This document shows, piece by piece, positions 52,490 to 61,024 of a DNA stretch of 64,000 nt; the first letter of the stretch is position 1, and each line of letters opens with the position of its first letter. Under the pieces are notes generated by a model. That model saw nothing but the letters and a program-made list of their open reading frames with translations, was not told the origin of the DNA and did no database searches. Made by a program: the position numbers and the translations under genes. The stretch lies in NCBI GenBank assembly GCA_964570285.1, contig CAZMXP010000028.1, positions 1 through 64,000 of the forward strand, given 5' to 3'. Origin of the DNA: CAZMXP01 sp964570285. GTDB lineage: Bacteria; Planctomycetota; PLA2.

Positions 52490-54022
52490 CTAGCCCTCAA
52501 GGTTAGCGGAGACGAAGTTGAGAATCACGCGTTGCATGCCCGCGACGCCCTCGAGCGTCCCCCGCTCCTGGAAGAAGTGGCCGAGCACGTGGGCGACCCG
52601 CCCCTTCCCGATCCCCTTCGTGAACGCGACCACCTCGCTGCCGAACCGCCGCTTCATCTCCGCGCTCGCGACGAGCACCTCCGCGCCGCCCGTCAGCCGG
52701 AAGAAGACGCTCTCGTCCTCGAGCCACCAGAGCAGCTTCTTCTTGCTGTCGAGCGCGCCCTGCAGGAGCCGGTGGCCGGGGACGGCCCCGGCGATCTCGA
52801 CGACGACGTCGCGCTGGCGCGGGACGCCCTGCATCACGCGGACGAGATCGGGGAACGCGTCGGTGACGTAGGGCTCCAGCGCCCAGTCCGACGTCATCAG
52901 CCAGCCGCCCTCGCGCACGAACGCCGCGAGGCGCTCCGGCTCGAAGCCGAGCGGCGCGCGCCCGCAGTTCACGAAGAGGATCTGGTCGGGCCGCAGCGTG
53001 CGTCCCCGCAGCCCCTCGACGACGGTGTGCGGCACGCCGAACACGTCGAGCACGACCTCGATGCGGTCGAACAAGCCCTTCACGACGAGGACGCGGTCCT
53101 TGGCGATCGCGCGGATCTTCTGCAGGCCGTCGCCGAAGCCCTGCGTCGCGAGCTTCGCCGCGGCGCGTTGGGCCGTATCCGCGTCGGCCGGGAGAGGCGT
53201 GCCGATCTTGCCCAGCCCGAGGATCGGCGCGGTCAGGTCGGGGCGCTCCTGCTCCGGCGGCGGCTCGTCGACCGGGTCGGGCTCCTCGGGCGGCGTGTCC
53301 TCCGCGAGGGCGCGTTCGATCAGCGAATCCTCGGGGGGCAGGTCGGGCAGGTCGGGCTCCTTCTCCTCGAAGAGCACCGGCGGCGGCAGCGCGAGATCCA
53401 CGGTCGCGTGGAGGAGGGGAGGGTCCGGGAGGGGGGCGGCGGCGCCCGTGACCAGATCGAGCAGGAGCAGCAGGATCGCGTGGACGACGAGCGACACGGC
53501 GTACCACGGCGCGCTGCGGACCAGCGTTCTCAGTTCCGTCGCGAAGTCGGGGTCGACGGGCTCGCGCACGCGCAGCGCGAGGCGGTGGCGGAGGCGGTCG
53601 AGCGCGCCGTCGGGCAGCGTCATCGCGCGCAGCGACGCGACGTCGTCGAGGAAGGGGACGAGCGCGGCCGTCCCCCGGTCGAGCAGCAGGCGGGCCGTGC
53701 CGAGATCCGCGCCGAGCATCGACGCGACCTCGTCGAGGGGCACGCCGTCGAGGTCGTGCAGGACGAACGCGATCGCGGGCGGGTCGGGCAGGCGCGCGAG
53801 CTCCTTGCGGAACGGCAGGATCCTGCCGCCGCGCTCCCGCAGGGACTGGAGCGCCCGGGCCGCCACGGCGCGTTGCGGCACCGGCGCCGCCGCCCTGTCG
53901 CGCGCGACCAAGCGGTGGAGATCGGCGACGATCCCCTCCGCCTCGGCGGCCGACCCGGTGATCCGGAGGGCCAGCAGCAGGAGCGCGTCGGATCGCGGGA
54001 GCATGGCGTGGTCGGGGGTCAT
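52490..54022 (-). CDS. Sigma-like, TonB-like anchored protein with DUF4159-like domain
   Basis: 510 residues. Residues 1-130 resemble an ECF-type sigma factor: a region-2-like LLLLALRITGSAAEAEGIV and a region-4-like HDLDGVPLDEVASMLGADLG. A helix at about 173-195 follows the anchor LVRSAPWYAVSLVVHAILLL, shared with the protein at 40881. A Pro/Glu-rich linker leads to a C-terminal glutamine-amidotransferase-like (DUF4159-like) domain (ILFVNCGRAPLGFE, LMTSDWALEP, VLGHFFQERG). It may sense a periplasmic signal and relay it inward; that is inference. Confidence 0.75.
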   Translation of the reverse strand: MTPDHAMLPRSDALLLLALRITGSAAEAEGIVADLHRLVARDRAAAPVPQRAVAARALQSLRERGGRILPFRKELARLPDPPAIAFVLHDLDGVPLDEVASMLGADLGTARLLLDRGTAALVPFLDDVASLRAMTLPDGALDRLRHRLALRVREPVDPDFATELRTLVRSAPWYAVSLVVHAILLLLLDLVTGAAAPLPDPPLLHATVDLALPPPVLFEEKEPDLPDLPPEDSLIERALAEDTPPEEPDPVDEPPPEQERPDLTAPILGLGKIGTPLPADADTAQRAAAKLATQGFGDGLQKIRAIAKDRVLVVKGLFDRIEVVLDVFGVPHTVVEGLRGRTLRPDQILFVNCGRAPLGFEPERLAAFVREGGWLMTSDWALEPYVTDAFPDLVRVMQGVPRQRDVVVEIAGAVPGHRLLQGALDSKKKLLWWLEDESVFFRLTGGAEVLVASAEMKRRFGSEVVAFTKGIGKGRVAHVLGHFFQERGTLEGVAGMQRVILNFVSANLEG

Positions 54023-54055
54023 CAAGCGCCTAGACAGGCTATACTCGAAAGCGGG

Positions 54056-54811
54056 ATGCGCCGCCTCGCACCGCTGCTCGCCCTGCTCCTCGGGGCGGTT
54101 GGGCTCCTGCCCGCCCCGCCGGCGGCGCATGCGCGTCCGGAGTTCGCCCGGCGCGAGGTGAAGGCGTGCGGCTATTGCCACATCAACCCGCGCGGCGGGG
54201 GCCCGCGCAACGACAACGGGCTCCTCTACGCGAGGAGCGAATTCTCGTTTCCCGTCGTCGCGGGCAACCTGGGCAGCTTCCGCAAGGATGCCGACCGCGA
54301 GCGCATGGTCTACGCGCGCAAGATGATCGACCTCGACCACATCCCGGCGGCCATCGACGGCCTCGCCCGCCTGTCGAAGGTCGTCAAGGACGAGGGGGCG
54401 AAGAAGCTCGTCGAGGAGGAGATCCACGGGATCGAGGTGCGCGGCAGCAAGATCCTCGGTCAGGCGCGGCTGCTGCTGCGCGGCAAGCCGCAGGAGATCG
54501 ACGAGGGGGTCGAACTGGTCGTGCTGCTGGTCACCGAATACAAGGGGCTCGCGATCCACGAGGAGGCGCTTGCCGACCTCAGGGAACTGCGGGCCGACAA
54601 GGAGCTTCGCGACCGCGTGCGGAAGGAGGAGGCGGAGGCGAAGGCGCGCCTGCTGCTGCTCGACGCGACGCGGCAGGACTCCGACGGGAGCCGCGACAAG
54701 GCGAAGGCGACCCTCGACAAGCTGATCAAGTCCTCTCCCGCCTCCCGCGCCGCGGAGGAGGCGAAGAAGCTTCTCGAGGAGTGGGCGAAGCCCGCCCCCT
54801 CGGGAGGATGA
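54056..54811 (+). CDS. Exported CxxCH protein
   Basis: 251 residues: a signal peptide (MRRLAPLLALLLGAVGLL...), one c-type haem motif CGYCH at 38-42 followed by INPRGGG, then a long charged helical part with TPR-like repeats. No second axial Met is obvious. It may be a haem sensor or an electron carrier attached to a scaffold. A TATACT box at 54040-54045 ends 10 bases before the ATG. It is divergent from the sigma-like gene. Confidence 0.78.
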   Translation: MRRLAPLLALLLGAVGLLPAPPAAHARPEFARREVKACGYCHINPRGGGPRNDNGLLYARSEFSFPVVAGNLGSFRKDADRERMVYARKMIDLDHIPAAIDGLARLSKVVKDEGAKKLVEEEIHGIEVRGSKILGQARLLLRGKPQEIDEGVELVVLLVTEYKGLAIHEEALADLRELRADKELRDRVRKEEAEAKARLLLLDATRQDSDGSRDKAKATLDKLIKSSPASRAAEEAKKLLEEWAKPAPSGG

Positions 54812-54918
54812 GCGGGCGCCCGGCGACCGTCCTCGGTTCGGCCGCCACGCCCATGATCAGCCTCGCGTCCGCCGCGGCGCATGCCGGCGCACGCGGCCGC
54901 CGGGCGATCTAGTGCGCG

Positions 54919-55221
54919 GTGATCGGGTTCGTCCCGTTGTGCCTGCTGACCATCGCGGAACTCCGGGGACTGGCCGTGATCGGACTCGGCCTCGCTGCAC
55001 TCGCCGGGCTGCTCGCGCACCACGACCGGAGGTACGCAGCGCAGAACGGGCGCGCGGTCTCCCGCTCGGCGGCGCGCGCCGCCGAGCGCCGACGGCGCAG
55101 CGGCCTGCCGCCGGAGTGGGTCAGCGTCTACGAACCCAACAACCGCCCGACGCCTCCCGCGATGCGGGCTGCGCAGTCCCCCCTTGCCGAGGATCGCGCG
55201 CGGGATCGGCCGGACGGGTGA
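54919..55221 (+). CDS. Small hypothetical membrane protein
   Basis: A 100-residue ORF from GTG 54919: one N-terminal hydrophobic helix (about 1-33) and a basic, Ala-rich tail. No family recognised and no clear Shine-Dalgarno. Just upstream, 54812-54918 holds nothing I can support. Kept with low confidence because the hydrophobic segment is coherent. Confidence 0.35.
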   Translation: MIGFVPLCLLTIAELRGLAVIGLGLAALAGLLAHHDRRYAAQNGRAVSRSAARAAERRRRSGLPPEWVSVYEPNNRPTPPAMRAAQSPLAEDRARDRPDG

Positions 55222-55733
55222 ACGAGTGCCACCAAAACCGAGAGACGCAAGGGCGCCTTCGTGCCGCGCGGCCCGCACTCTGTTCGACGAGTGGGACCGA
55301 GTCTCGAAGGGTGTTCGGGTCTCGGGGACGAACGCGTTCGGAGGCGCGCGAGGATGTTGCCGCGCGCGCCCTTCTGGGTGCAGTGGACCACAGCCTTCGT
55401 CTTGAGCCGGGAAGAAGGAACCCAGGAACCTAGGAGCCGAGGAAGAGGCGGACTCGATCCATCCGAGTCCCGGGATGCTCCCCTCTGCTCTCATGGGTTC
55501 CTCCCTTCCTGGCTCCCTCATCAAGAGAGCCGCTACGCACGATCCGGAACGGCCGAAGGCCGTCGCGAGGGCGCGCAGCGCCCGAGGCTTGTACTACGAG
55601 CCCGCAGACTCCGCGCTGCCTGCGCACATTCGGGTGCTGCCCTCGGGCGAGGCTGCGCGGCCTGCGGAGCCGACGGATGCCGACCGCGACCGGCAGGGCC
55701 CAGCCGGCGCGCTACCGCTGCTAGGATGGGTCG
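55222..55733. other. Gene-free region with dispersed repeat
   Basis: About 510 bp without a credible gene. Most is the third copy of the long dispersed repeat. The last 90 bp lead into the HEAT gene and include TAGGAT at 55722-55727, a possible -10, 6 bp before the ATG. Confidence 0.7.
55285..55605. repeat. Dispersed repeat family, copy 3
   Basis: Same order of blocks as 7582-7880 (GACGAGTGGGACCGAGTCTC, CAGTGGACCACAGCCTTCGT, GGAACCCAGGAACCTAGGAG, TCCATCCGAGTCCCGGGA, CTCATGGGTTCCTC, CCGAAGGCCGTCGCGAG). It is 48 kb away, which proves the family is dispersed. A 15-base insertion after GGCGCGCGAG sets it apart from copy 2. Confidence 0.78.
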
Positions 55734-58013
55734 ATGCGTCGGGCCGTCGTGCTGCTGCTCGTTTCCGTGGCCGCGGCGGACACGGACCCCTCCGCCCTGG
55801 CGATGGCCTACCTCGCGGATCCGAGGCCGTCGCACGTCGCGTTGAGCGAGGAACTTCGGTCGTCGGCCCCCGAGGCGGCTCCGCGCATCGTCGAAGGGTG
55901 GGCCACCGACGACCCGAAGCGCCTCGAGCGCATCGAGTACTTCTTCAAGCGGACCTACATGACAAGGATGCGCGACGCGATCGTCGCGGGGATGAGGCAT
56001 GCCGACCGCCGCGTCAGGATTCGCGCCGCCCTGTTCCTGGTGCGCGAGGCCGACGCGGGCGCGCCCGCTCCCGATGCGTTGGCGGTCTCGATCCTGCACG
56101 CCGCCGTCGGGGAGAGCGAGGCTGCGCTGCGCGACGCCGCGATCGAGGCGCTCAGCGCGCTCGGGCTTGCCGCGGACCGCGTCGTTCCGGTCCTCCTCGA
56201 ACTGCTGCTGGCCAGCACGGGCGAGGTGCGGTTGCGCGCGATCGAGGCCTTTCGCGCATACGGACCCAAGGCGGCGGCCGCGATCCCGGCCCTTGCCGAG
56301 CGCGCCGCGCGGGAGCGGGAGGTCTTCGCGATCGAGGCGGTGCGCTCGCTCGCCTACCTCGGTCCGGACGGATTCGCGCCCATCCGGCAGTGCCTGGATC
56401 GGCCTGAGCCGGAGCTGCAGTACTGGGCCGTCCGCGCGCTCGGGGACAGCGGAACCAACGGCCGGGGCGCCGTCGATCGTCTCGTCGAGATGGCGCAGCG
56501 TCATGGGACGAAGGCCGAGGTGGCAGCGCTCGACGCCCTGGTCCGGATCGCGCCGGAGGAGGGGCGGGTGCAAGCCCTCGTCGCAGCCGACCTCGCGAGC
56601 GGCGACGCGGTCCGCGTCCGGCGCGCCGAAGGGATCGTCACGCACGAGAAGATCGGCCGCCACTTCGTGGAGCCGAACCGGGCCCTCCTGCGGGCCCCGC
56701 GCGCTGCGACCCGCGTCCGCTCGGCGCGGATCCTCGCCGGGGCGGGGCTCGCGCGCGCCGAAGTCCTCGCGGCGATGACGGAGGTGGCTCGGGGCGAGGA
56801 ACTCGCCGACCAGGCGCTCGAGCTCATCGGCGAGTTGGGACCGATGGCGGCGGACGCGTTGCCGCAGCTCTGTGCCAGAGTCGGCACCCAGCGTCAACTC
56901 CACGGGCCGCTCGGCCGTTGCGCGGCCGGCATCGGAACGGCTGGCCTCGACGCCCTGGCGGGTGCCCTGCGCCACAAGGACAAGGAGACCCGCTTCGCGG
57001 CGCTCGTCTGCCTTCATGGTTTCGGTCCCCTCGCGAAGCCCGCCCGCGCGGGCGTCGCCAAGCTTGCCCAGGATCCCGATCTCGCGGGGGCCGCGAACGC
57101 GGTGTTGCGGTCGATCGACGGCGACGCGATCCCCGAGCCGAGCGAACAGCTCTCCCTCGACTCGCTCGCCCACGACGATCCTCGCCTCCGTCGACTCGGC
57201 GTCGACCGACTCCGCGGCAAGGGCTATTCGCCGCTCAGGCCCCAGATCCTCGCGAGCCTCGAACAAGCCGCGAAAGAGGACGCCGACGAGGTGACGCGTG
57301 CGGGAGCGCTTCGTGCGTTGACCGACATGGTGGACGCGGACCGGCTGATCCCGATGGTGCGGCACGCGCTCGAAGCGGGACGGTCGAACGAGGCCCTCGA
57401 GATCCTCGTGTATGCCGCGCGCGACCTCGGCCCCGCAGGGAGGGTGCTGCAGCCGGACCTCGAACGTCTCCTCTCCCGCCAGGAGCCCCCCGTCTTTCCG
57501 ATCATGCTGGTTCTTGCCCTCTATCCGGACGCCGCCGACCGCTTGCTGGCCCGACTCAAGGCGGCGCCGGAACATGAGCGCCAGGTCATCGTGGTCGGGC
57601 TCGGCCACTCTTCGATGAGTCACACCGACCCCGTCCGGCGCGCGCTCTTCGACCAACTCTTCGACGATCCCTCCGAGATCGTGCGCGGCGCCGCCTTCGA
57701 TGCGCTCTGGCGGGTCGGCTCCCCGCCCGAGGGACTGCCGAGGGTGCTCGCCGCACTCGAGAAGAAGTCGGAACCCCGGTTCACGAGCGCGCTGATGGCC
57801 GCGGGAGGCTACCCGCAGGCGTACGGCCAGATCGCCCCCCACCTTCTGCCGCTGCTCGACAAGCCTGCGCGGCAGCAGTTGGTGCTTGTCACCCTTGGGC
57901 GGTGGGGAAGTGCGGCGAAGCCTGCCCTTCCGCGCTTGCGCAAGATGAGGAAGGCCGCGACCGGCGAACTCAAGGGCCTCCTCGACGAGGTCATCGCGGA
58001 GATCGAGGGCTAG
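55734..58013 (+). CDS. Exported HEAT-repeat protein
   Basis: 759 residues. A short signal peptide (MRRAVVLLLVSVAAA) is followed by HEAT-like repeats over almost the whole length, in the typical form ALRDAAIEALSALGLAADRV and LELIGELGPMAADALPQL. It is probably a periplasmic binding scaffold. Two other HEAT proteins (6.2 and 44.9 kb) show that the fold is favoured in this genome. Confidence 0.85.
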   Translation: MRRAVVLLLVSVAAADTDPSALAMAYLADPRPSHVALSEELRSSAPEAAPRIVEGWATDDPKRLERIEYFFKRTYMTRMRDAIVAGMRHADRRVRIRAALFLVREADAGAPAPDALAVSILHAAVGESEAALRDAAIEALSALGLAADRVVPVLLELLLASTGEVRLRAIEAFRAYGPKAAAAIPALAERAAREREVFAIEAVRSLAYLGPDGFAPIRQCLDRPEPELQYWAVRALGDSGTNGRGAVDRLVEMAQRHGTKAEVAALDALVRIAPEEGRVQALVAADLASGDAVRVRRAEGIVTHEKIGRHFVEPNRALLRAPRAATRVRSARILAGAGLARAEVLAAMTEVARGEELADQALELIGELGPMAADALPQLCARVGTQRQLHGPLGRCAAGIGTAGLDALAGALRHKDKETRFAALVCLHGFGPLAKPARAGVAKLAQDPDLAGAANAVLRSIDGDAIPEPSEQLSLDSLAHDDPRLRRLGVDRLRGKGYSPLRPQILASLEQAAKEDADEVTRAGALRALTDMVDADRLIPMVRHALEAGRSNEALEILVYAARDLGPAGRVLQPDLERLLSRQEPPVFPIMLVLALYPDAADRLLARLKAAPEHERQVIVVGLGHSSMSHTDPVRRALFDQLFDDPSEIVRGAAFDALWRVGSPPEGLPRVLAALEKKSEPRFTSALMAAGGYPQAYGQIAPHLLPLLDKPARQQLVLVTLGRWGSAAKPALPRLRKMRKAATGELKGLLDEVIAEIEG

Positions 58014-58090
58014 CGGTCCCGGTTGATCGTTGTGATCGTCGCGCAATGCAACGCGGGCATCGGGTTCCGGGGGTGTCGACTCGCGCCGCG

Positions 58091-58246
58091 CTACCGCCGC
58101 AGGCGCTCGAGCTTCTCGACCGTGCCCTTCGCCGCGGGGCACTCCTTCTCGCCGCAGCAGTTGCCGGAGGCGCGACGGCGGCGCGCACGGAGGACGAGGT
58201 AGCCGAACGCGAGCGCAACCACGACGGCGACGGCGGCCTCCTGCAC
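58091..58246 (-). CDS. FeoB-associated Cys-rich membrane protein
   Basis: 51 residues from GTG 58246, one hydrophobic helix (AAVAVVVALAFGYLVLRA) and a Cys-rich tail (NCCGEKEC). It lies 1 bp after the feoB stop. Small Cys-rich proteins in this place are common beside feoB and may help iron handling. Confidence 0.75.
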   Translation of the reverse strand: MQEAAVAVVVALAFGYLVLRARRRRASGNCCGEKECPAAKGTVEKLERLRR

Positions 58247-58247
58247 G

Positions 58248-60389
58248 CTACGCCCCCCACCCCAGCGCGAGGCCGCCCTGGTAGACGAGGAGGCTCCCGA
58301 CATAGGCGAGCACGGTCATGTATCCGAACATGAAGAGCGGCCAGCGCCAACTGTTGGTTTCGCGCTTGACGACGGCGAGGGTGGACATGCACTGGCAGGC
58401 GAGCACGAAGAAGACCATCAGCGAGACCGCGTTGAGCCAGGAGAAGCGCGGCCGGCCGTCCGGCCCCCGCGCCCCCCTGAGCTTCTCCCGCAGGGCGGGC
58501 GACTCCTCGTCGGCGTCGCCCACGCTGTAGACGATGCCGAGCGTCGAGACGAGCACCTCGCGGGCGGCGAAGCTCGCGATGACGCCGACGCCGAGCTTCC
58601 AGTCGAAGCCGAGCGGCTCGATGGCCGGCTCGATGAAGCGGCCGAGCCGCCCCGCGAAGCTCTGCGCGATCTGCTCGCCCGCCTGCCAGTGTTCGACCTC
58701 CTCCGCCGCCTCGCCGGCCGCGACCCGCCGCTGCGCCTCGGACGCGATCGCGCCGCTGCGCGGGAAGTAGGCGAGCACCCAGAGCACCACCGAGATCGCG
58801 AGGATGATCGTGCCCGCCTGCGTGACGAAGACGCGCGCCCGCTGGAAGACCGTCGCGAGCACGTGGCGCCACGCGGGCAGCTTGTAGGAGGGCAGTTCGA
58901 GGATGAAGGTGCTCGCCTCGCCCCGGAAGAGCGTGCGCCGAAGCACCCACGCCGCGAGCAGCGCCACCGAGACCGACAGCGCGTACATCGCCAGCAGCGT
59001 CGTGCCCTGCCACGCCTCGGGGATGAACGCCGCGATCATCAGCGCGTAGACCGGCAGCCGCGCGCTGCACGACATCAGCGGCGCGACGAGGATCGTCACG
59101 AACCGGTCGCGCCGGCTCTCGATCGTGCGCGTCGCCATGATGCCCGGGATCGCGCACGCGAACGACGACATCAGCGGGATGAAGGCCTTGCCGTGCAGCC
59201 CGACGCCGCGCATCAGGCGGTCGACGAGGAACGCCGCGCGCGCGAGGTAGCCGACGTCGTCGAGCAGCGTCAGGAAGAGGAAGAGCAGGCAGATCTGCGG
59301 CAGGAAGATGACGACGTTCCCGACGCCCGCGATCACGCCGTCGACAAGCAGGTCCGCCAGCATGCCGTCGCCGAGCAGCCCTCGCACCTGCGCGCCCACC
59401 CAGCCGGTGGCCGCCTCGATCGCGTCCATGAAGGGCGTCGCCCACGCGTAGACCGCCTGGAAGAGGACGCCCATGACGATCAGGTAGAGCAGCGGGCCGA
59501 GCACGCGGTGGGTCATCACGCGGTCGATGCGCTCGGAGGGGGAGGGGCCCGGGGAGGGGGAGAGTTCGCGCGCGCCGCGGGAGATGTCGTTGCAGAGCGC
59601 GTAGCGGCACTCCGCCTCGAGCGCGGTGCGGTCGATGCCGGCGAGGCGGAGCGCCTCGCGCGCCCGGTCGAGGGCCCGCCGCAGCGGTTCGCCCCCGCGG
59701 TTCAGGAAGGGGTCGTCGTCGCGGCCGTTGGAGATGAGCCTGAGCGCCTCGCCCTCGTCCGCCTCGCGCGGCACGATCGCCGCGGTGGAGACGGCTTCGC
59801 GCAGGCCCTTCAGCGCGTCCTCGCCCGCCGCGGGCATGCACCAGATGCGCCCGGGCGCCCGGGCGCGGCCGATCGCCTCGCGCAGCGCCGCGACATTGCG
59901 GCCCGTCCGGGCGACGACCGGCACCACCGGCACGCCGAGCGCGCGCTCCAGCGCCTCGGCCGAGACCGGCACGCGCGAGCGCTCCGCGACATCGACCATG
60001 TTCAGCGCGACGACGAGCGGCAACCCGGTCTCCATCAACTGCGTCGCGAAGTAGAGGTTGCGCTCGAGGTTGGTCGCGTCCACGACGGCGAGCACGACAT
60101 CGGGGCGCGCGCTGCCGGGCACGAGGCCGAGCAGCACGTTGCGCGCGATGCGCTCGTCCTCGGAGCGGGCGTAGAGGCTGTAGCAGCCCGGCAGGTCGAC
60201 GAGGATCGCCTCGCGCCCCCCCGGCAGCGCCATCCGGCCCTCGACGCGTTCGACGGTGACGCCGGGGTAGTTGCCGACGCGGCGGCGCAGTCCCGTCAGC
60301 GCGTTGAAGAGCGTCGTCTTGCCGCTGTTCGGGTTGCCCGCGAGCGCGACCGTGAGCGACCCGCGAGCCGTCTCAGGCGGGCTCGACAA
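58248..60389 (-). CDS. feoB: FeoB, ferrous iron transporter
   Basis: 713 residues from TTG 60389. G-protein domain: G1 GNPNSGKT at 18-25, G2 NYPGVTVE, G3 DLPGCYSL, G4 NMVD. The membrane domain has the two gate regions (MSSFACAIPGIMATRTIE and YSVG-type segments) and ends in an inner helix. A G-rich repeat encodes SPSPGPSPS in the linker between the soluble and membrane parts. The start overlaps feoA by 17 bp. The operon has a Fur-box-like palindrome upstream of feoA, so it should be induced by iron shortage. Confidence 0.94.
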   Translation of the reverse strand: MSSPPETARGSLTVALAGNPNSGKTTLFNALTGLRRRVGNYPGVTVERVEGRMALPGGREAILVDLPGCYSLYARSEDERIARNVLLGLVPGSARPDVVLAVVDATNLERNLYFATQLMETGLPLVVALNMVDVAERSRVPVSAEALERALGVPVVPVVARTGRNVAALREAIGRARAPGRIWCMPAAGEDALKGLREAVSTAAIVPREADEGEALRLISNGRDDDPFLNRGGEPLRRALDRAREALRLAGIDRTALEAECRYALCNDISRGARELSPSPGPSPSERIDRVMTHRVLGPLLYLIVMGVLFQAVYAWATPFMDAIEAATGWVGAQVRGLLGDGMLADLLVDGVIAGVGNVVIFLPQICLLFLFLTLLDDVGYLARAAFLVDRLMRGVGLHGKAFIPLMSSFACAIPGIMATRTIESRRDRFVTILVAPLMSCSARLPVYALMIAAFIPEAWQGTTLLAMYALSVSVALLAAWVLRRTLFRGEASTFILELPSYKLPAWRHVLATVFQRARVFVTQAGTIILAISVVLWVLAYFPRSGAIASEAQRRVAAGEAAEEVEHWQAGEQIAQSFAGRLGRFIEPAIEPLGFDWKLGVGVIASFAAREVLVSTLGIVYSVGDADEESPALREKLRGARGPDGRPRFSWLNAVSLMVFFVLACQCMSTLAVVKRETNSWRWPLFMFGYMTVLAYVGSLLVYQGGLALGWGA
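59536..59564 (-). repeat. G-quadruplex-type repeat inside feoB
   Basis: 29 bases identical to 47346-47374, here on the template strand for feoB. It encodes the extra SPSPGPSPSE that lies between GARE and RIDRVMTHR, a position where other FeoB proteins have a shorter linker. Confidence 0.7.
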
Positions 60390-60654
60390 GGATCGTGCGC
60401 GCCTCGGATCGCCGCAGGGAGACGTGGTAGCCGTGCAGTTCCACCTGCATCGGATCCCCGAAGGGTGCGAGGCGGACGACGCGCACGACGGTGCCGGAGA
60501 CAAAGCCCATCTCGAGCAGGCGACCCCGGACCGGCCCCTCGCCGGCAATGGCCTTCACGCGCGCACAGGCTCCCGGCAGCGTGCGGTCGAGCGTGCCGAC
60601 GGCGACCGCCCCATCCCGGATGAGGGCCCCCTCGGGGAGTCGGATCTGGATCAT
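60373..60654 (-). CDS. feoA: FeoA, ferrous iron transport accessory protein
   Basis: 93 residues with an SH3-like FeoA fold: GRLLEMGFVSGTVVRVVRLAPFGDPMQVELHGYHVSLRRSEA is the family core. FeoA binds FeoB and tunes transport. The ATG lies 33 bp downstream of the Fur-box-like palindrome. Confidence 0.93.
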   Translation of the reverse strand: MIQIRLPEGALIRDGAVAVGTLDRTLPGACARVKAIAGEGPVRGRLLEMGFVSGTVVRVVRLAPFGDPMQVELHGYHVSLRRSEARTILVEPA

Positions 60655-60687
60655 CGCCGTCCTCTGCTCTCGACCGCCGTCTTGAGA

Positions 60688-60704
60688 TTGAGACTGAGTC
60701 TCAA
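60688..60704. promoter_or_regulatory. Fur-box-like palindrome upstream of feoAB
   Basis: A perfect 17-bp palindrome TTGAGACT-G-AGTCTCAA, a 7-1-7 layout as in Fur boxes, with an extra TTGAGA half-site just beside it (60682). On the minus strand TTGCGC (60731-60736), 17 bp, TATGCT (60708-60713) give a promoter, and the box sits just downstream, at the expected transcription start. Confidence 0.75.
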
Positions 60705-60763
60705 GAAAGCATAGGCCACACCGCGCGCCGGCGCAAGAGGCGGCCTTGTCGGCGCCGCCGCCG

Positions 60764-61024
60764 TCATCGGCGCGCCCTCGCGGTGAGGTAGTCCTCGACC
60801 AGGGCCTGCTCGGAAGCCGAGAGGCGCGCGCGACGCCCGTACTTGCGCACGTAGAAGGGCCACTCCTCCGCGTCGTACGAGGAGGGCATGAAGAGAGCGT
60901 GGCAGCGCTGGCAGGAGGTCTCGTAGAGCGCGCGGCCGTCGCGCGGGCCCGCGTCGCCCTCCGGGGCGCCGCCGGTCGTGGCGCACGCGGCCGCGAGCAG
61001 GAGGATCAGAAGAAGCTTGCCCAC
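60764..61024 (-). CDS. Monohaem cytochrome c lipoprotein
   Basis: 86 residues from GTG 61024. The signal has a lipobox LAAAC (C14), and the haem motif CQRCH is at 38-42, followed by ALFM. It is a small periplasm-facing electron carrier or sensor anchored in a membrane. It overlaps the porin end by 19 bp, so the two are likely co-transcribed under the Fur-type promoter. Confidence 0.8.
   Translation of the reverse strand: MGKLLLILLLAAACATTGGAPEGDAGPRDGRALYETSCQRCHALFMPSSYDAEEWPFYVRKYGRRARLSASEQALVEDYLTARARR

Noticed and set aside
54460..55524. A 354-residue minus-strand frame
   Set aside because: It combines repeat-derived sequence with the antisense of the CxxCH protein gene; no domain seen.
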